Part shown: positions 33,001 through 44,192 of the stretch, one piece after another
Position numbering within the stretch: position 1 is the stretch's first letter
How the letters are laid out: the number at the start of each line of letters is the position of its first letter
Source of the DNA: Tragulus kanchil
Taxonomy: Eukaryota; Chordata; Mammalia; Artiodactyla; Tragulidae
Length of the DNA: 64,000 nt
Direction: 5' to 3'
Assembly (NCBI GenBank): GCA_022376925.1
Contig: JAIOJX010000025.1
Location: forward strand, 187,425,801 to 187,489,800
Notes under the pieces: model-generated
The model's database searches: none
Seen by the model: only the letters and a program-made list of their open reading frames with translations
Told to the model about the DNA's origin: nothing
Program-made: the position numbers and the translations under genes

Positions 33001-36000
33001 ACCATTCCAAAAACTGTAGGGCCACTAAAAACGGTCTAGACCCACTCTGCCTGTGCTCTGCCTATGAACAGCGAAGCCTGAAGGACAGCTCATCTGTCTC
33101 CCATGCTGGTCACTGAGGAGTTTAAACTGCTGAGACACCCGACTCAGAAAACGATTTCTTTCAAAGCCTTCCTGCTCACTGACAATGCACCTGGTCACCC
33201 AAGAGCTCTGACGGTCTGAGACGGACAATGAGATGAACATTGTTTTCTTGCCTAGTAACACAACACCTGGCCCACAGCCCATGGATCAAGGAGTCATTTC
33301 AACCTTCAAGTCTAATTATTTAAGAAATATATTTCAAAGCCTACAGCTGCCATAGACAGTAATTTCTCTCAGGGACTGAGCAAAGTAAACCAAAAACCTT
33401 CTGGGAGGCAGAGACATCATGCTGCCGACAAAGGCCCGTAGAGTCAAAACGATGGTTTTCCAGTAGTTGTGTAGGGATGTAAGGGTCGTACATATGTGCC
33501 CAGATCACTCTGTAAAGCGACTAAAGCCCTATAAAGAAAAGGCACTGACCACCAACCTTACTCATAAAAAGAGTGGCAAATATTATATATAAAATATTAC
33601 CAAACTGAATATAGCAATGTAAAAATATAATGTCACAACCATAATGCTTATTAAGTGGTTTAATACTAGAAACCAATGTAATTCTGCACTGCAACATATG
33701 AAAGGGGGAAAAACCATTATTAGATGAGATTTAAACTGATTCAAGATGAAACTTTTAGCCAAACATGAAACAGAGAAACTTCTCCACTCTGGTAAAAGGT
33801 ATTGACAAACCCAAAACACTTATAGCTGAGGTCTTATTTAATGGTAGAACTGAAAGGGGTTGGTTCAAGAGGTCGAAGGAAAGAAGCCGTCTCCTTAACA
33901 CCACAGTGCAGAGGTGAAGCCGCGAGTGCTGAGGCAGAAGCTGCAGCGAGTTACCCGAGATCCAGCCAAGCCCACTGAGGATGGCGCCTGCTCTGAACAA
34001 CAGATCTTCACGCAGACAAAGCCCTCTACTGAAAGAAGATGCCGACTAGGATTTTCACAGCTAGAGGAGACGCCAATGCCTGGCTTCCATGCATCAAAGG
34101 ACAGGCTGACTCCCTTGTGAGGGGATAAACTAGCCAGTAACTCTAACTTGAAGTCAATGGTTGTTTACCATTCCAAAAACTGTAGGGCCACTAAAAACGG
34201 TCTAGACCCACTCTGCCTGTGCTCTGCCTATGAACAGCGAAGCCTGAAGGACAGCTCATCTGTCTCCCATGCTGGTCACTGAGGAGTTTAAACTGCTGAG
34301 ACACCCGACTCAGAAAACGATTTCTTTCAAAGCCTTCCTGCTCACTGACAATGCACCTGGTCACCCAAGAGCTCTGACGGTCTGAGACGGACAATGAGAT
34401 GAACATTGTTTTCTTGCCTAGTAACACAACACCTGGCCCACAGCCCATGGATCAAGGAGTCATTTCAACCTTCAAGTCTAATTATTTAAGAAATATATTT
34501 CAAAGCCTACAGCTGCCATAGACAGTAATTTCTCTCAGGGACTGAGCAAAGTAAACCAAAAACCTTCTGGGAGGCAGAGACATCATGCTGCCGACAAAGG
34601 CCCGTAGAGTCAAAACGATGGTTTTCCAGTAGTTGTGTAGGGATGTAAGGGTCGTACATATGTGCCCAGATCACTCTGTAAAGCGACTAAAGCCCTATAA
34701 AGAAAAGGCACTGACCACCAACCTTACTCATAAAAAGAGTGGCAAATATTATATATAAAATATTACCAAACTGAATATAGCAATGTAAAAATATAATGTC
34801 ACAACCATAATGCTTATTAAGTGGTTTAATACTAGAAACCAATGTAATTCTGCACTGCAACATATGAAAGGGGGAAAAACCATTATTAGATGAGATTTAA
34901 ACTGATTCAAGATGAAACTTTTAGCCAAACATGAAACAGAGAAACTTCTCCACTCTGGTAAAAGGTATTGACAAACCCAAAACACTTATAGCTGAGGTCT
35001 TATTTAATGGTAGAACTGAAAGGACTCTTTCAGATTTTGAATGAAGCAAGAATGCTCACGTCTGTCACTGTTTTTGTTCAGCCAGGACTGACTTTTTTAG
35101 CCAGTGTCTTAAGGTTGAGAAAAAAAAAAAATTTGAGAAGAACCAAGAACTGTTGTATGTACACAAAAATTCAAAAGAGTCAGACTAAAAGAAGAAAATC
35201 AACTGCATTTCTTTATATCAGCATATTAAAAAAAAAGGGAAAATGAAAAATTTAAACACCATTTATAGCATCCTAAACTACTACATACCCAGGAAGTATC
35301 TTCTAACAAAAAGACTTGCAGAATCACTCCAGGGTGTGAAACTTTTTACTGAGTTTTGTATATATGCTTTTATGGTATAAGATTTTCATCAACAAAACAA
35401 GATAGGGGCTTCCCTGGTGGTCCAGTGGGGAAGGACACCGCCTTGCAGGGCAAGGGGTGCCGGTTCGATCCCTGGCCTGGGACGATCCCACGTGCTGCAG
35501 AGCCGCTGGACCAACGTGTCCAATTACCGAGCTGGAGCTCTGGAGCACATGCGCCCAGAGCTGGTGCTCTGCAACAACAGAGACCACTGCAATGGGAAGC
35601 CCACACGGGCCAAAGAACAAAAGATGGATGAAAAGAGATAAATGGAAGACCAACAGAAGTGGCCTGCCTGCCCCCTCCCTCCCAACCCAACCCCTCCACC
35701 AATAAATAAATGAATAAACAAACAAATAAACAAACAAACAAACAAGATAGGTGGTCACAAAGAAAAATGAGTAAAGATACAGTCAAAAAAACCCAATAAT
35801 TCCAGGGCTTCCCTGGTGGTCCAGTGGGTAAAGAGTCCGCCTTGCAGTGCAAGGGATGCCGGTTCCATCCCTGGTCCAGGAAGATCCCATGTGCCGCGGA
35901 GCGGCTGGACCGATTTGTCCAACTACTGAGCCAGTGCTCTGGAGCGCATGTGCCCACAGCGGGTGCTCTGCAATGAGACAGGCCACTGCAATGGGAGGCC

Positions 36001-39000
36001 CACACAGGCCAAAGAACAAAGATGGAAATAAATGAAAGACCAATAGAAGTAGCCAAAAAAAAAAAAAAACCACCCACAACCACATGGGAAACTGTAGGCA
36101 ACACCAGAGTGGCTAGAAGCGCGGTATGGGGAGATGCGGAAGAACCACCTCCAACACTGGCGGGAGCCTGAACACAGACGGCCTCTCTGGAAACAGCTGG
36201 CCACTGCCCAGTGACCATCAAAGACACACAACCCTGGGCTGCAGTAGTAATGGCCTTTTCTGCATATACAATGCCAAAAATAAGTATCAAAGAAGAGAGG
36301 TATCAAAGTCTCAGTGCACTTACAGCATTTTCAAATTTCCGCTAAGTCATCAGGAGTTTAGGCTTCCTTAGAGAAACACAGTCTGTGTAGTTCCTCATTC
36401 GTCTTAAGGGGTTCACATAAGCTCTGCCACTGCCCCTGGACCCCGGGCGGTGAAGCTGCAGAGCTACTCCAGGAGGCTCACGTCGCACACTCAGCCTGCC
36501 CCCGACCTGGTGGAAGTGGCAAGACTGCCCCAACTTCAGAAACAACACACTCACTCATCTCACTCTCCTGCACACGGCGCCTGAGGCAACCCTGAGCTCT
36601 ACCTCTCTACTGGTGCCCGCAGCTTGAGTTAATAAGATTACTAGGTATTCCAAGTATATCTGCTCACTGAGAATTTCAGCACAGGTATGCTTCTCACTGT
36701 AAATTTTAAAACAGGCATTTGGATTTATTAAAATAACTGTCATCAAAAAATGAAAAATGATTAGAATGGGGGGCTATTAAGTTCAAAAACAATTATTCTA
36801 CGTCTGGGAACACTAAGGCCACAGGAAAGTAAGCCCTCCGACCATAATCTAGGAGCCCCGTTTCTCAAACTCGTCTCTCCTCTACCCATTTGCCTGCCCC
36901 AGCTTTCCAACCACTCCCAGGACAGCTCCCAACTCCAGCATTCCTGTCCCCGTGCCTCCCAAGGACTCTCTACACACAGGGCAGCAAGCTGGAGAGCCCA
37001 GAAAAGAAGCCCATGTGAGATCGGTGTCAAAACAAGACCGGGTGCAAAAGGGGACGCGCTGAGGCTGGCTGGCCACTCGGGAGGGCAGGGCCCTGGTCGG
37101 CGCCCCAGGGCAGGGCACTCCACAGGTGGACACGAGCACTAGGGAGGAACACAGGGACTGACAGCACTTTTTAAGTGTTCATCAGCAACCAGGCTTGAGG
37201 CCAGGTGCCAGACTCAGCTGTCCCGCCAGAAGGAATGGCGAAGCTGGATGCATGCACCTTAGAAAACACTCACGAAGCACGTGCAGGGACCGCTCACAGC
37301 GAAGCCACTCGGACTTAACTCCAGGGAAATGACTGCCTCCTGTTTGGGAGCCAGGCTCTCCTAAGCGCTCACGCATCACCTGCTGGGACAGCTGACAGGC
37401 TCAGCCAGAGCAGCTGCCTTGTCTCCGGGGAGAGGGGAGGGGCGGAATGAGACAGAGGGACACACAACAGGACAGCCCAGCAGTTTCAGACTGAGGCCAG
37501 TCTAAATCTCTTAATTTGTCAGGTCAGTTCCTGTCCTTGCTCTTGCTTCTTTTAAAGTCTGGAAGCTTCTCAGTGTAATCCTGTGCTAAAGCTCTAAGTA
37601 CAGCCAGGATCGCCCCAAAGCCAGTGGGCCCCAAGGCCGAGGGGAGACACAGCTCCCAGGCTCCTCCGCGCCCCACCGGGCCGCGGTCCTCGGCAGCTAT
37701 GCTCCCATTTCCTGAGACTGTGACGCGTGTCGCCTCCGTTCCGCACGACTGTGTCCTGCGTCAGAGCACCGCAGGGGCACCCTGAGAGGCACACGCACCC
37801 TCAGCAAGTGGGCGGGCAGAGCAGGCCCCCAGGCCACACCAGGGCAGGCACACGCCGGGCTGCCAGAATGGCTTCTCCACACCACCCTGCCCCAGAGCAG
37901 CCCTCCCTCCTGGCAGCCGCCCAGGGGCAGCTCCCAGACTCCGTCTCGGGGAGTCTCAGCAGTCGTGGCGTCAGGCGGCAACGCGGGGGCTCGCCTGCCC
38001 CAGAGCAGCTGCTTCCAGGCCTCAAGAGGCTTCCCGCCAGCAGTGCTGAGCAGACACGCCCGTTTCCACCAGCCAAGAGGGAGTCATCTCACAGTTACTG
38101 GGCTTCAACCGTACCAGGTACTCAAACATAGGATTCTTCTAATCTGGATGGCCTTATCCTCATTTCACGAACAGGTGAAGGAGGCTAAGTAACTCACCCA
38201 AGGTCACGCAGCTGGTGGTAAGGCTGCAGCAGGGACTAGAGACGGAGCCTCGGAGTTCTCCCCAAGGCCATCTGCGCCAGTTATGCGAAGGATAGGGTCA
38301 CCCAGATTGACTCATGTGATCAGTTTAAGCAATAAAGTTACAACAAATGATTTTCCTAAAACACTTTCCATCCGGAGCACATCGCTGAAGCATGACTTCT
38401 TCAGCATAAGCCATAACCTGTGAACAAGGCCTTCACATGCGCCGGCCAGGGGCCCACAGCCGCGACAGCGCTAACTCTCAGGCTCCCCCACTTACCACGA
38501 CAGAGTCATTGTGAGTCAGGTCGACGACCACTGGCTCTAAAGATTCACAGGTGAGGTCCACTATTTCGTCTCCAGCTTCAAAATAAATCATTTTAACAAG
38601 CTTTAAGAGGAAAGTAAAGGCATATTGCTCTAAGTTTCACTAATATGATTACAAACAGAAAAGGGCTTACACCAAACTAACATCCCTGAAGTAGAGAAGT
38701 AGAGGGTGAGCAATGAACACCCTCCGCAGTTTCACGGTGGCGAGTGTCTGGTTTTCACAGATACACATCCTGTGTGTCTACGCACAGATGCATCCCTTCC
38801 CCCTGCCTCCCACTGCCACAGCAAGGCTCCATGTCCCACACCTGCTCATGCACAGGGGAGAGGCAGCGACCCAGCGGGGCCAGGTGGGCTGTACAGATGG
38901 GAAAGGGACCCAGCATGCTGGGCCTGGGCTCTGTCACAGACCTCAGGTCAGGCCGAGCTCTGTATCTTCATTAGTCACATTTTAATCTCCATTTAGCCCA

Positions 39001-42000
39001 CAAGTGCTTCCCAACTTGGGTGGGCAACGAGGGTTTACCTACTGGTCCCCCAGAACCCCAACCCAAGAGCGGTCAAGCCTGTTCTGCAACTGGCCTGAGC
39101 CCTAGGGCACAGCGCAGGTCTACCCACACACAGGACGAGTGGAAGGATGTGTGCCCAGTGGTTATTGGCACGCGTCTTGCAGGTACCAGAGTACAACCTC
39201 CATTTCTATAAACTAAAAAGATTTACAATCATTTTGTTACTGGGCTTCAACCGTACCAGGTACTCAAACATAGGATTCTTCTAATCTGGATGGCCTTATC
39301 CTCATTTCACGAACAGGTGAAGGAGGCTAAGTAACTCACCCAAGGCCACGCAGCTGGTGGTAAGGCTGCAGAAGGGACTAGAGGAGCCTCGGAGTTCTCC
39401 CCAAGGCCATCTGCGCCAGTTATGCGAAGGATAGGGTCACCCAGATTGACTCATGTGATCAGTTTAAGCAATAAAGTTACAACAAATGATTTTCCTAAAA
39501 CACTTTCCATCCGGAGCACATCGCTGAAGCATGACTTCTTCAGCATAAGCCATAACCTGTGAACAAGGCCTTCACATGCGCCGGCCAGGGGCCCACAGCC
39601 GCGACAGCGCTAACTCTCAGGCTCCCCCACTTACCACGACAGAGTCATTGTGAGTCAGGTCGACGACCACTGGCTCTAAAGATTCACAGGTGAGGTCCAC
39701 TATTTCGTCTCCAGCTTCAAAATAAATCATTTTAACAAGCTTTAAGAGGAAAGTAAAGGCATATTGCTCTAAGTTTCACTAATATGATTACAAACAGAAA
39801 AGGGCTTACACCAAACTAACATCCCTGAAGTAGAGAAGTAGAGGGTGAGCAATGAACACCCTCCGCAGTTTCACGGTGGCGAGTGTCTGGTTTTCACAGA
39901 TACACATCCTGTGTGTCTACGCACAGATGCATCCCTTCCCCCTGCCTCCCACTGCCACAGCAAGGCTCCATGTCCCACACCTGCTCATGCACAGGGGAGA
40001 GGCAGCGACCCAGCGGGGCCAGGTGGGCTGTACAGATGGGAAAGGGACCCAGCATGCTGGGCCTGGGCTCTGTCACAGACCTCAGGTCAGGCCGAGCTCT
40101 GTATCTTCATTAGTCACATTTTAATCTCCATTTAGCCCACAAGTGCTTCCCAACTTGGGTGGGCAACGAGGGTTTACCTACTGGTCCCCCAGAACCCCAA
40201 CCCAAGAGCGGTCAAGCCTGTTCTGCAACTGGCCTGAGCCCTAGGGCACAGCGCAGGTCTACCCACACACAGGACGAGTGGAAGGATGTGTGCCCAGTGG
40301 TTATTGGCACGTACGTCTTGCAGGTACAAAGGAAGAGCAGAGTACAACCTCCATTTCTATAAACTAAAAAAAGATTTACAATCATTTTTGTTTCTATTAT
40401 TAACAACATTAAAAAGTAGGAGGGAAAAACCTCCTTTTGCTTTCCTTGTAGCTCAGTCAGTAGAGAATCTTGATATAGAAGATATGGGTTCAATTCCTGG
40501 GTTGGGAAGATCCCCTGGAGAAGGAAATCGCAACCTACTCCAGTATTCTTCCCTAGAGAATCATACGGACAGAGCAATCTGGCAGGCTACAGTCCATGGG
40601 GTCGCAAGACATGCCACAGTGGACAACAGTGGACCTTGGCCAGGCTGGAAATTCTGAGCCCTTGGAGAACCATGTGGGGGTTCAGGGTGCCTGAGGAGGA
40701 GCCTCCTGCACCGGCCTCTTCGGAAGGATGGCAGAACCCATCAGTCTCGGGTCCAAGACCGTCCATGTCTGTCCAAAGTGAGGTGAGAGAGCCCAGAGGC
40801 CAGGCAGGGGCTCCACGCTCCCGCAGGGCCCAGGACATGACCTCAGACAAGCCACTTCTCTGCAAGTGTCAGTTTTCATGCCTCATAATTATGAAAACAA
40901 GCTTGCTGAGTACTCCTTTAGGCCAAGTAAGTCGGGACACAGTCTGAAAAAGGTGGACCCTTGGCAGTCTCCATGCCCATGCTGTGCAGCCCTGAGGGCT
41001 GGATGGTGAGCCCCAGAGAGGCCGCAGGTCTCATGACCCACGCACAGTGCCATCTGCCGAACACTGTTCTAAGTGCTCGTGTCACTGACTCACTTCCATG
41101 CTGTGACAGGTCTATGCAGCAGCTACCGCAGCCACACACACGCCATATCCACACACCCACACGCCATATCCTGTTTCAGAGACGGACCTCACAGACCCGT
41201 GGCGGCAATCTTACCACTTTCCACGAGCTCTATAGGTTCGGCCTCCGAGGCCATCTCAGGCGGGGAGGCGGCTTCCCGAGTTCGCTTCTGGGGTTGTCTG
41301 GAATTTACTGCCCCACCACGACGCTTTCTCTGAGGGTATCCGGGGGAAAACAGAAAACAGTCACATAAGCTTCTGACAATCAGATTTCAGCCAAAAGGAT
41401 AAAAAAGGTCAATTCGTCAACAACAGGATGGCAATGAGCAGCCGTGAGGCTGAGGTCTTTTCAAAACTTGAGATGATGGACCTCCGAATGCTTACGAGAG
41501 CAATCGTCCAGAATACACAGCGAATACAAATTTTGTAAAGTAAAACTTTCGTTACATAAGACTGTCGGTCTGGTGATATGTAACTCGAAAGCCTCTGGCC
41601 TAGGCTGGGATTAGATCAGAAAGCCCTTCTTCTGAGCAGAAATTACAGGCCGATTCCAGCTCTAGGCCTCAGCCTCCCAAGTCTCCATTCCCTGTGACAG
41701 CAGGTCATTCTCTGGGAGAGGATTCTGACCTCTGGCTTCTTAGAAAATACCAGGTCGTGGTTTACACCTTCATCGCCACTCCCTCAGCTCCAAGAACCAA
41801 AGGTCTTATGGTTCTTTCTTATGATGAGAACTTTTCAGAAGAAGCTCTATTGGAGTCTAGCTGGCTCAGGGTTGTGGTAGTTTCTGCTGTACACCAAAGT
41901 GGATCACTTACACCGGTTTTTAAAATCCTTTTCCCATACGGATCAGTACAGAGCACTGAGGAGAACTCCCTGTGCTCTACAGCAGGTCTCCAAGAACCAG

Positions 42001-44192
42001 TTTTAAAAAGGCTATTCCTTGGGGTCCCCAGAAACACGCCTTCTGGAAGGTTCGAGCAGTTCATCAGCTCACCTGCAGCCCGGACTCCCCGCACCAGCCT
42101 CTCTTCCACGGCTGCCTGGGCTCCAGCACTGCTGGCCCGTCCCCTGTGCTTTCCCTAAGGACAAGCCTCCCGCTGACCTGGAGCTTTGTTACCCGGCCCT
42201 GTGCAGCCCCGCCGACCCTGCCCCGTTTCAGGGCTTCTCTCCCCGACCGTCCCCCTCCTCACTGGCGCTGGGCCTGTTCTGTTCACACTGGGCGATGTGG
42301 GGCAGTCCCAACCTCCAAGTCTAAACTTCCTCACCACCACTGGCCTTCCAGAGCGCTCCCAAGCATGAGGTGGTGAGCTACATGCACCGCACTGAGCGCC
42401 AGCGGAAGAGGCCACTGCTACGTGATCGCGCCCCACTAGGCGTTCTGCCCTGGACACGCCTGCTAGCAGGCCAGGCCAGTGGCCTCCAGATGCGCGCCGG
42501 ACTGAGCAGTGCCCCTTCCCCAGTCCCATACTCGCTGGCGACAGAGAGCCTGATGCCCTCTGGGTTCTCACCACTACTCTCATCAAACAGCAGCCCATGG
42601 AGCTTCTTCCCGGCACCAGGCAGGCTGGGGGCCAGGGGCAGCAGCCGTGCTGACCCCTGCAGCGAGGTCTGCCCTCGGGCCGAGGTGAGTCTACCACCCA
42701 TAGTTTTCAAGTTTCCCAGCAGCTTCCGGAGTCCCTAGGGGTCCTCACCTTTCAACCCGTTTTCTTTCAAGTTGCCCTGGTATCTTCCTTCCTCGAAAAA
42801 GCACCCAGTCCTTCTCAGCAGACGCTGCTCAACAGAACCCTTCAGGCCCCTACCGTGCAGCTTTTCCACCAAGGGAGGGAGAAGCAGTCACGGGTCCAGA
42901 ACCCTAAAACCCTGTCCTGGTCACAGCCGTGATGTGTCCTGCCAACACTCACGCCAGCCCAGGCCGCACATCCCTTCCCTCTTCATCGATCCGTTTCCCA
43001 CACAGCTCTCACTCCGTCGTCAGAGCAGTCTCCAACCCTCCTGGTGACCACTGCGAGACCCATCCTCCTCCCCCCGCCCCCCAGGAAGCCCACTGGACGG
43101 CGACTCCACCTCCTCTTCCACCCATGCGCCCCGAGGGCCAGGCTCGAGAAAGCCCAGGACACGCGCAGCCAAGACTCGGTTCACCCTGCCCACCCATCAT
43201 TCTGGTCCCACTCTCCTCCTGGGAGCCAGCAGACCCTCAGAGGGCCGCAGCTCGCCGCAACACCGCCCCACGTTAGTCGCTCTGCTTGGGGAGAGCTCAG
43301 CCAGCCCTCTAACACCCTCTCAGTGGAGGCTACACCCGCCATGGTCTGTTCAGAGTGCGGGCTGCCGGGGAGGCTAGGCCTAGGAGGCTTCCCTGAAGGG
43401 GAGGGGGCTGAGGCGGGTGGTCCCAATGGTCTGACACACAGCGGGGGCTGGAGTGGTCAGAAGTGACGGACCAAGGCGGGGAGGTGGGGGCCAGAGAACA
43501 GAAATCCATAGGAGGCAACCGCTGGCCACCCTAGGAGCTGGCTGCTCAGCCCTGTCCACCTGCCCGCCCCACCCTTCTAGACCCGGAGACAGGCTGATAG
43601 TTTCAAGCTGGTCCACCTGAGGGGAAGGAAGGCTCTGCTTCAGAAAACAGCTATTCTGAGTTAGATCACGCGCACAGTCTCGTTAGTAGGGAGCGAAGCG
43701 GGGAGAGGGCCGTAGGCAATCTCTGGACTCAAGGGGCTCCAGGTGACAGCTGGGTCACACCAAACCAGAGCTACCTCCGCGTCTGGTAAAAACTCTGAAC
43801 AAGTTACAGTGAGTCACCAACTCTGGTCACTGAACATGAGAAAACTCACCAAGGATTATTACCATACCAATGCTTACATCAGAGCAAGAACTACACAGAG
43901 AAAAGAGAAGGAAAAACGGAAAATTGGGCTGTAAACAATTAAACCAGAGCCCTACTACTTCTAGGATGCTCACGACTGCTCTGGAGCTATGGAATTTCAA
44001 ACCCCAGCCATCCCGCTCAGCCTTCAGTCTTCAGGGAACCATCCAAAGGTCCTGTACACACTCTGCTGCAGAAGCATCTTCAGGGTCCGGTCCTCAAAGT
44101 ACCCTTATGGTACTTCTCCCTTAAGAATGAAGTCACTGTTTAGCCTTAAAAACTAAAATTCATGAACTCAGAGAACTCACCGTGCTACTCAT
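29931..44192 (-). CDS. RNF4: RNF4, SUMO-targeted E3 ubiquitin ligase (spliced, seven coding exons)
   Basis: RNF4 is a nuclear RING E3 that binds poly-SUMO chains and ubiquitinates SUMOylated proteins such as PML. The seven minus-strand exons are 44192-44181, 41329-41215, 38575-38496, 31660-31651, 31422-31263, 30662-30614 and 30080-29931. They sum to 576 nt, giving 191 residues; human RNF4 has 190. Seen in the product: SIM1 IELV (about 37-40), SIM2 IVDL (47-50), SIM3 VVVDL (58-62), SIM4 VVIV (68-71), the arginine-rich motif RRRPRR (74-79), an acidic serine stretch SSDEEEL, and RING ligands C133, C136, C155, H157, C160, C163, C174, C177. It ends in the family's HPIYI tail. All internal junctions have AG/GT splice sites and phases agree throughout. 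The assembly repeats two exons (copies at 45305-45294 and 39714-39635); neither extra copy can be added without breaking the frame. The identification is firm. Confidence 0.96.
30614..30662 (-). CDS. RNF4: RNF4 coding exon 6 (first two RING cysteines)
   Basis: The exon is 49 nt, from acceptor tgcttccag to donor gtaagc. It encodes the end of R126 and residues 127-142, PSGTISCPICMDGYAE. The two cysteines (133 and 136) are the first zinc-binding pair of the C3HC4 RING. It ends on a full codon and joins IVQNGR of the last exon. Confidence 0.96.
31263..31422 (-). CDS. RNF4: RNF4 coding exon 5 (arginine-rich motif and acidic linker)
   Basis: The exon is 160 nt, between acceptor caccttag and donor gtaccagg. 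It encodes residues 73-126: the arginine-rich nucleosome-binding motif RRRPRR, then SCVVSSDEEEL, RDRDVYMTT and a linker to the RING. Phase 1 in and phase 2 out agree with its neighbours. The donor GTACCA is weaker than the others in the gene. Confidence 0.95.
31651..31660 (-). CDS. RNF4: RNF4 10-nt microexon completing SIM4
   Basis: Ten bases, ATCGTTGAAG on the minus strand, are preceded by the acceptor tttttccaag and followed by the donor gtgagt. They supply exactly the residues missing between the neighbouring exons: I, V, E and the first base of a second E, giving SVV-IVEE-RRRPRR against human SVVIVDERRRPRR. Without this exon the 80-nt and 160-nt exons do not join in frame. It is too short for most gene finders and easily lost or misplaced. 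Confidence rests on the exact fit of length, phase, encoded residues and both splice sites. Confidence 0.9.
32690..35021. repeat. Tandem duplication 10 (copies 32690-33855 and 33856-35021)
   Basis: Perfectly abutting copies with constant offset 1166 in the RNF4 intron between the SIM exon and the microexon; no difference noticed. Confidence 0.95.
33560..33855 (+). mobile_element. Ancient L1 ORF2 remnant (copy 1)
   Basis: TTACCAAACTGAATATAGCAA and AAACCATTATTAGATGAG follow the L1 RT region with heavy decay. Repeated at 34726-35021. Confidence 0.55.
34726..35345 (+). mobile_element. Ancient L1 ORF2 remnant (copy 2 and continuation)
   Basis: Continues beyond the duplicated block with AACTGCATTTCTTTATATCA and CACCATTTATAGCATC, typical of the L1 RT region. 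Confidence 0.6.
35407..35739 (+). mobile_element. Lineage-specific SINE with TSD (RNF4 intron)
   Basis: Full-length long-tail form with C-rich extension and an (AAAC)/(AAAT) tail. The 12-nt duplicates AAACAAGATAGG are at 35395-35406 and 35740-35751. Confidence 0.88.
35805..36070 (+). mobile_element. Lineage-specific SINE (RNF4 intron)
   Basis: Full-length short-tail form, AGAAGTAGCC followed by about 16 A. No clear target duplicate was found. Confidence 0.85.
38120..38290 (-). repeat. MIR (antisense), copy 1
   Basis: TTATCCTCATTTCACGAACAG, GGCTAAGTAACTCACCCAAGG and CACGCAGCTGGTGGTAAGGC are the reversed MIR core. The second copy is at 39262-39430. Lies next to the RNF4 SIM exon. Confidence 0.8.
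38496..38575 (-). CDS. RNF4: RNF4 coding exon 3 (SIM2, SIM3 and half of SIM4)
   Basis: The exon is 80 nt, from acceptor ttttgaag to donor gtaagtgg. It encodes the end of residue 43 to residue 69: AGDEIVDLTCES, then EPVVVDLTHNDSVV. It holds SIM2 (IVDL) and SIM3 (VVVDL) plus the two valines that open SIM4. It ends on a complete codon and so must join a phase-0 exon, which is the 10-nt exon at 31660-31651. A second identical copy is at 39714-39635. Confidence 0.95.
39635..39714 (-). pseudogene. Duplicate copy of the RNF4 SIM2/SIM3 exon
   Basis: An identical 80-nt exon with intact splice sites lies 1139 nt upstream (in gene direction) of the other copy, inside a 1.14-kb tandem duplication. Because 80 is not a multiple of three, including both copies would shift the frame and remove the RING. 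Either only one copy is used or, more likely, the block was duplicated by the assembler. Confidence 0.8.
40434..40645 (+). mobile_element. Bov-A2 SINE, sense
   Basis: GCTTTCCTTGTAGCTCAGTCAG head, GGGAAGATCCCCTGGAGAAGG, CTCCAGTATTCTT and GGCTACAGTCCATGGGGTCG: a standard Bov-A2, diverged near the 3' end. Confidence 0.88.
41215..41329 (-). CDS. RNF4: RNF4 coding exon 2 (basic N-terminus and SIM1)
   Basis: The exon is 115 nt, starts after acceptor ccctcag and ends at donor gtaagatt. It encodes residues 5-42 plus one base: a basic stretch RKRRGG, a KRTRE segment and the first SUMO-interacting motif, IELV, within EAEPIELVES. Alignment with human RNF4 is clear, with several substitutions in the linker before SIM1. 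Phase 0 in, phase 1 out, matching the next exon. This exon is not inside a duplicated block. Confidence 0.95.
41830..42020 (-). mobile_element. L1 3' UTR remnant, antisense (RNF4 intron)
   Basis: GTTGTGGTAGTTTCTGCTGTAC and TCCCTGTGCTCTACAGCAGG match the reversed L1 3' UTR. Decayed. Confidence 0.5.
44181..44192 (-). CDS. RNF4: RNF4 first coding exon (start codon, MSST)
   Basis: This is the coding part of the start exon: ATG AGT AGC ACG followed by the donor gtgagt. The exon probably begins a few bases upstream (about 44199) after the acceptor cctcag; a second acceptor candidate lies at about 44210. The phase-0 end joins directly to AGA AAG CGT of the next exon, giving MSSTRKRRGG. Human RNF4 begins MSTRKRRGG, so this species has one extra residue. 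An identical copy lies at 45305-45294 inside a duplicated block. Confidence 0.9.

Larger units (their letters stand above)
38094..40377. repeat. RNF4: Tandem duplication 11 (copies 38094-39235 and 39236-40377)
   Basis: Offset 1142 falling to 1139. It includes the 80-nt RNF4 exon with SIM2 and SIM3 and a MIR. Differences are few, for example GGTCACG against GGCCACG in the MIR. Confidence 0.95.
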
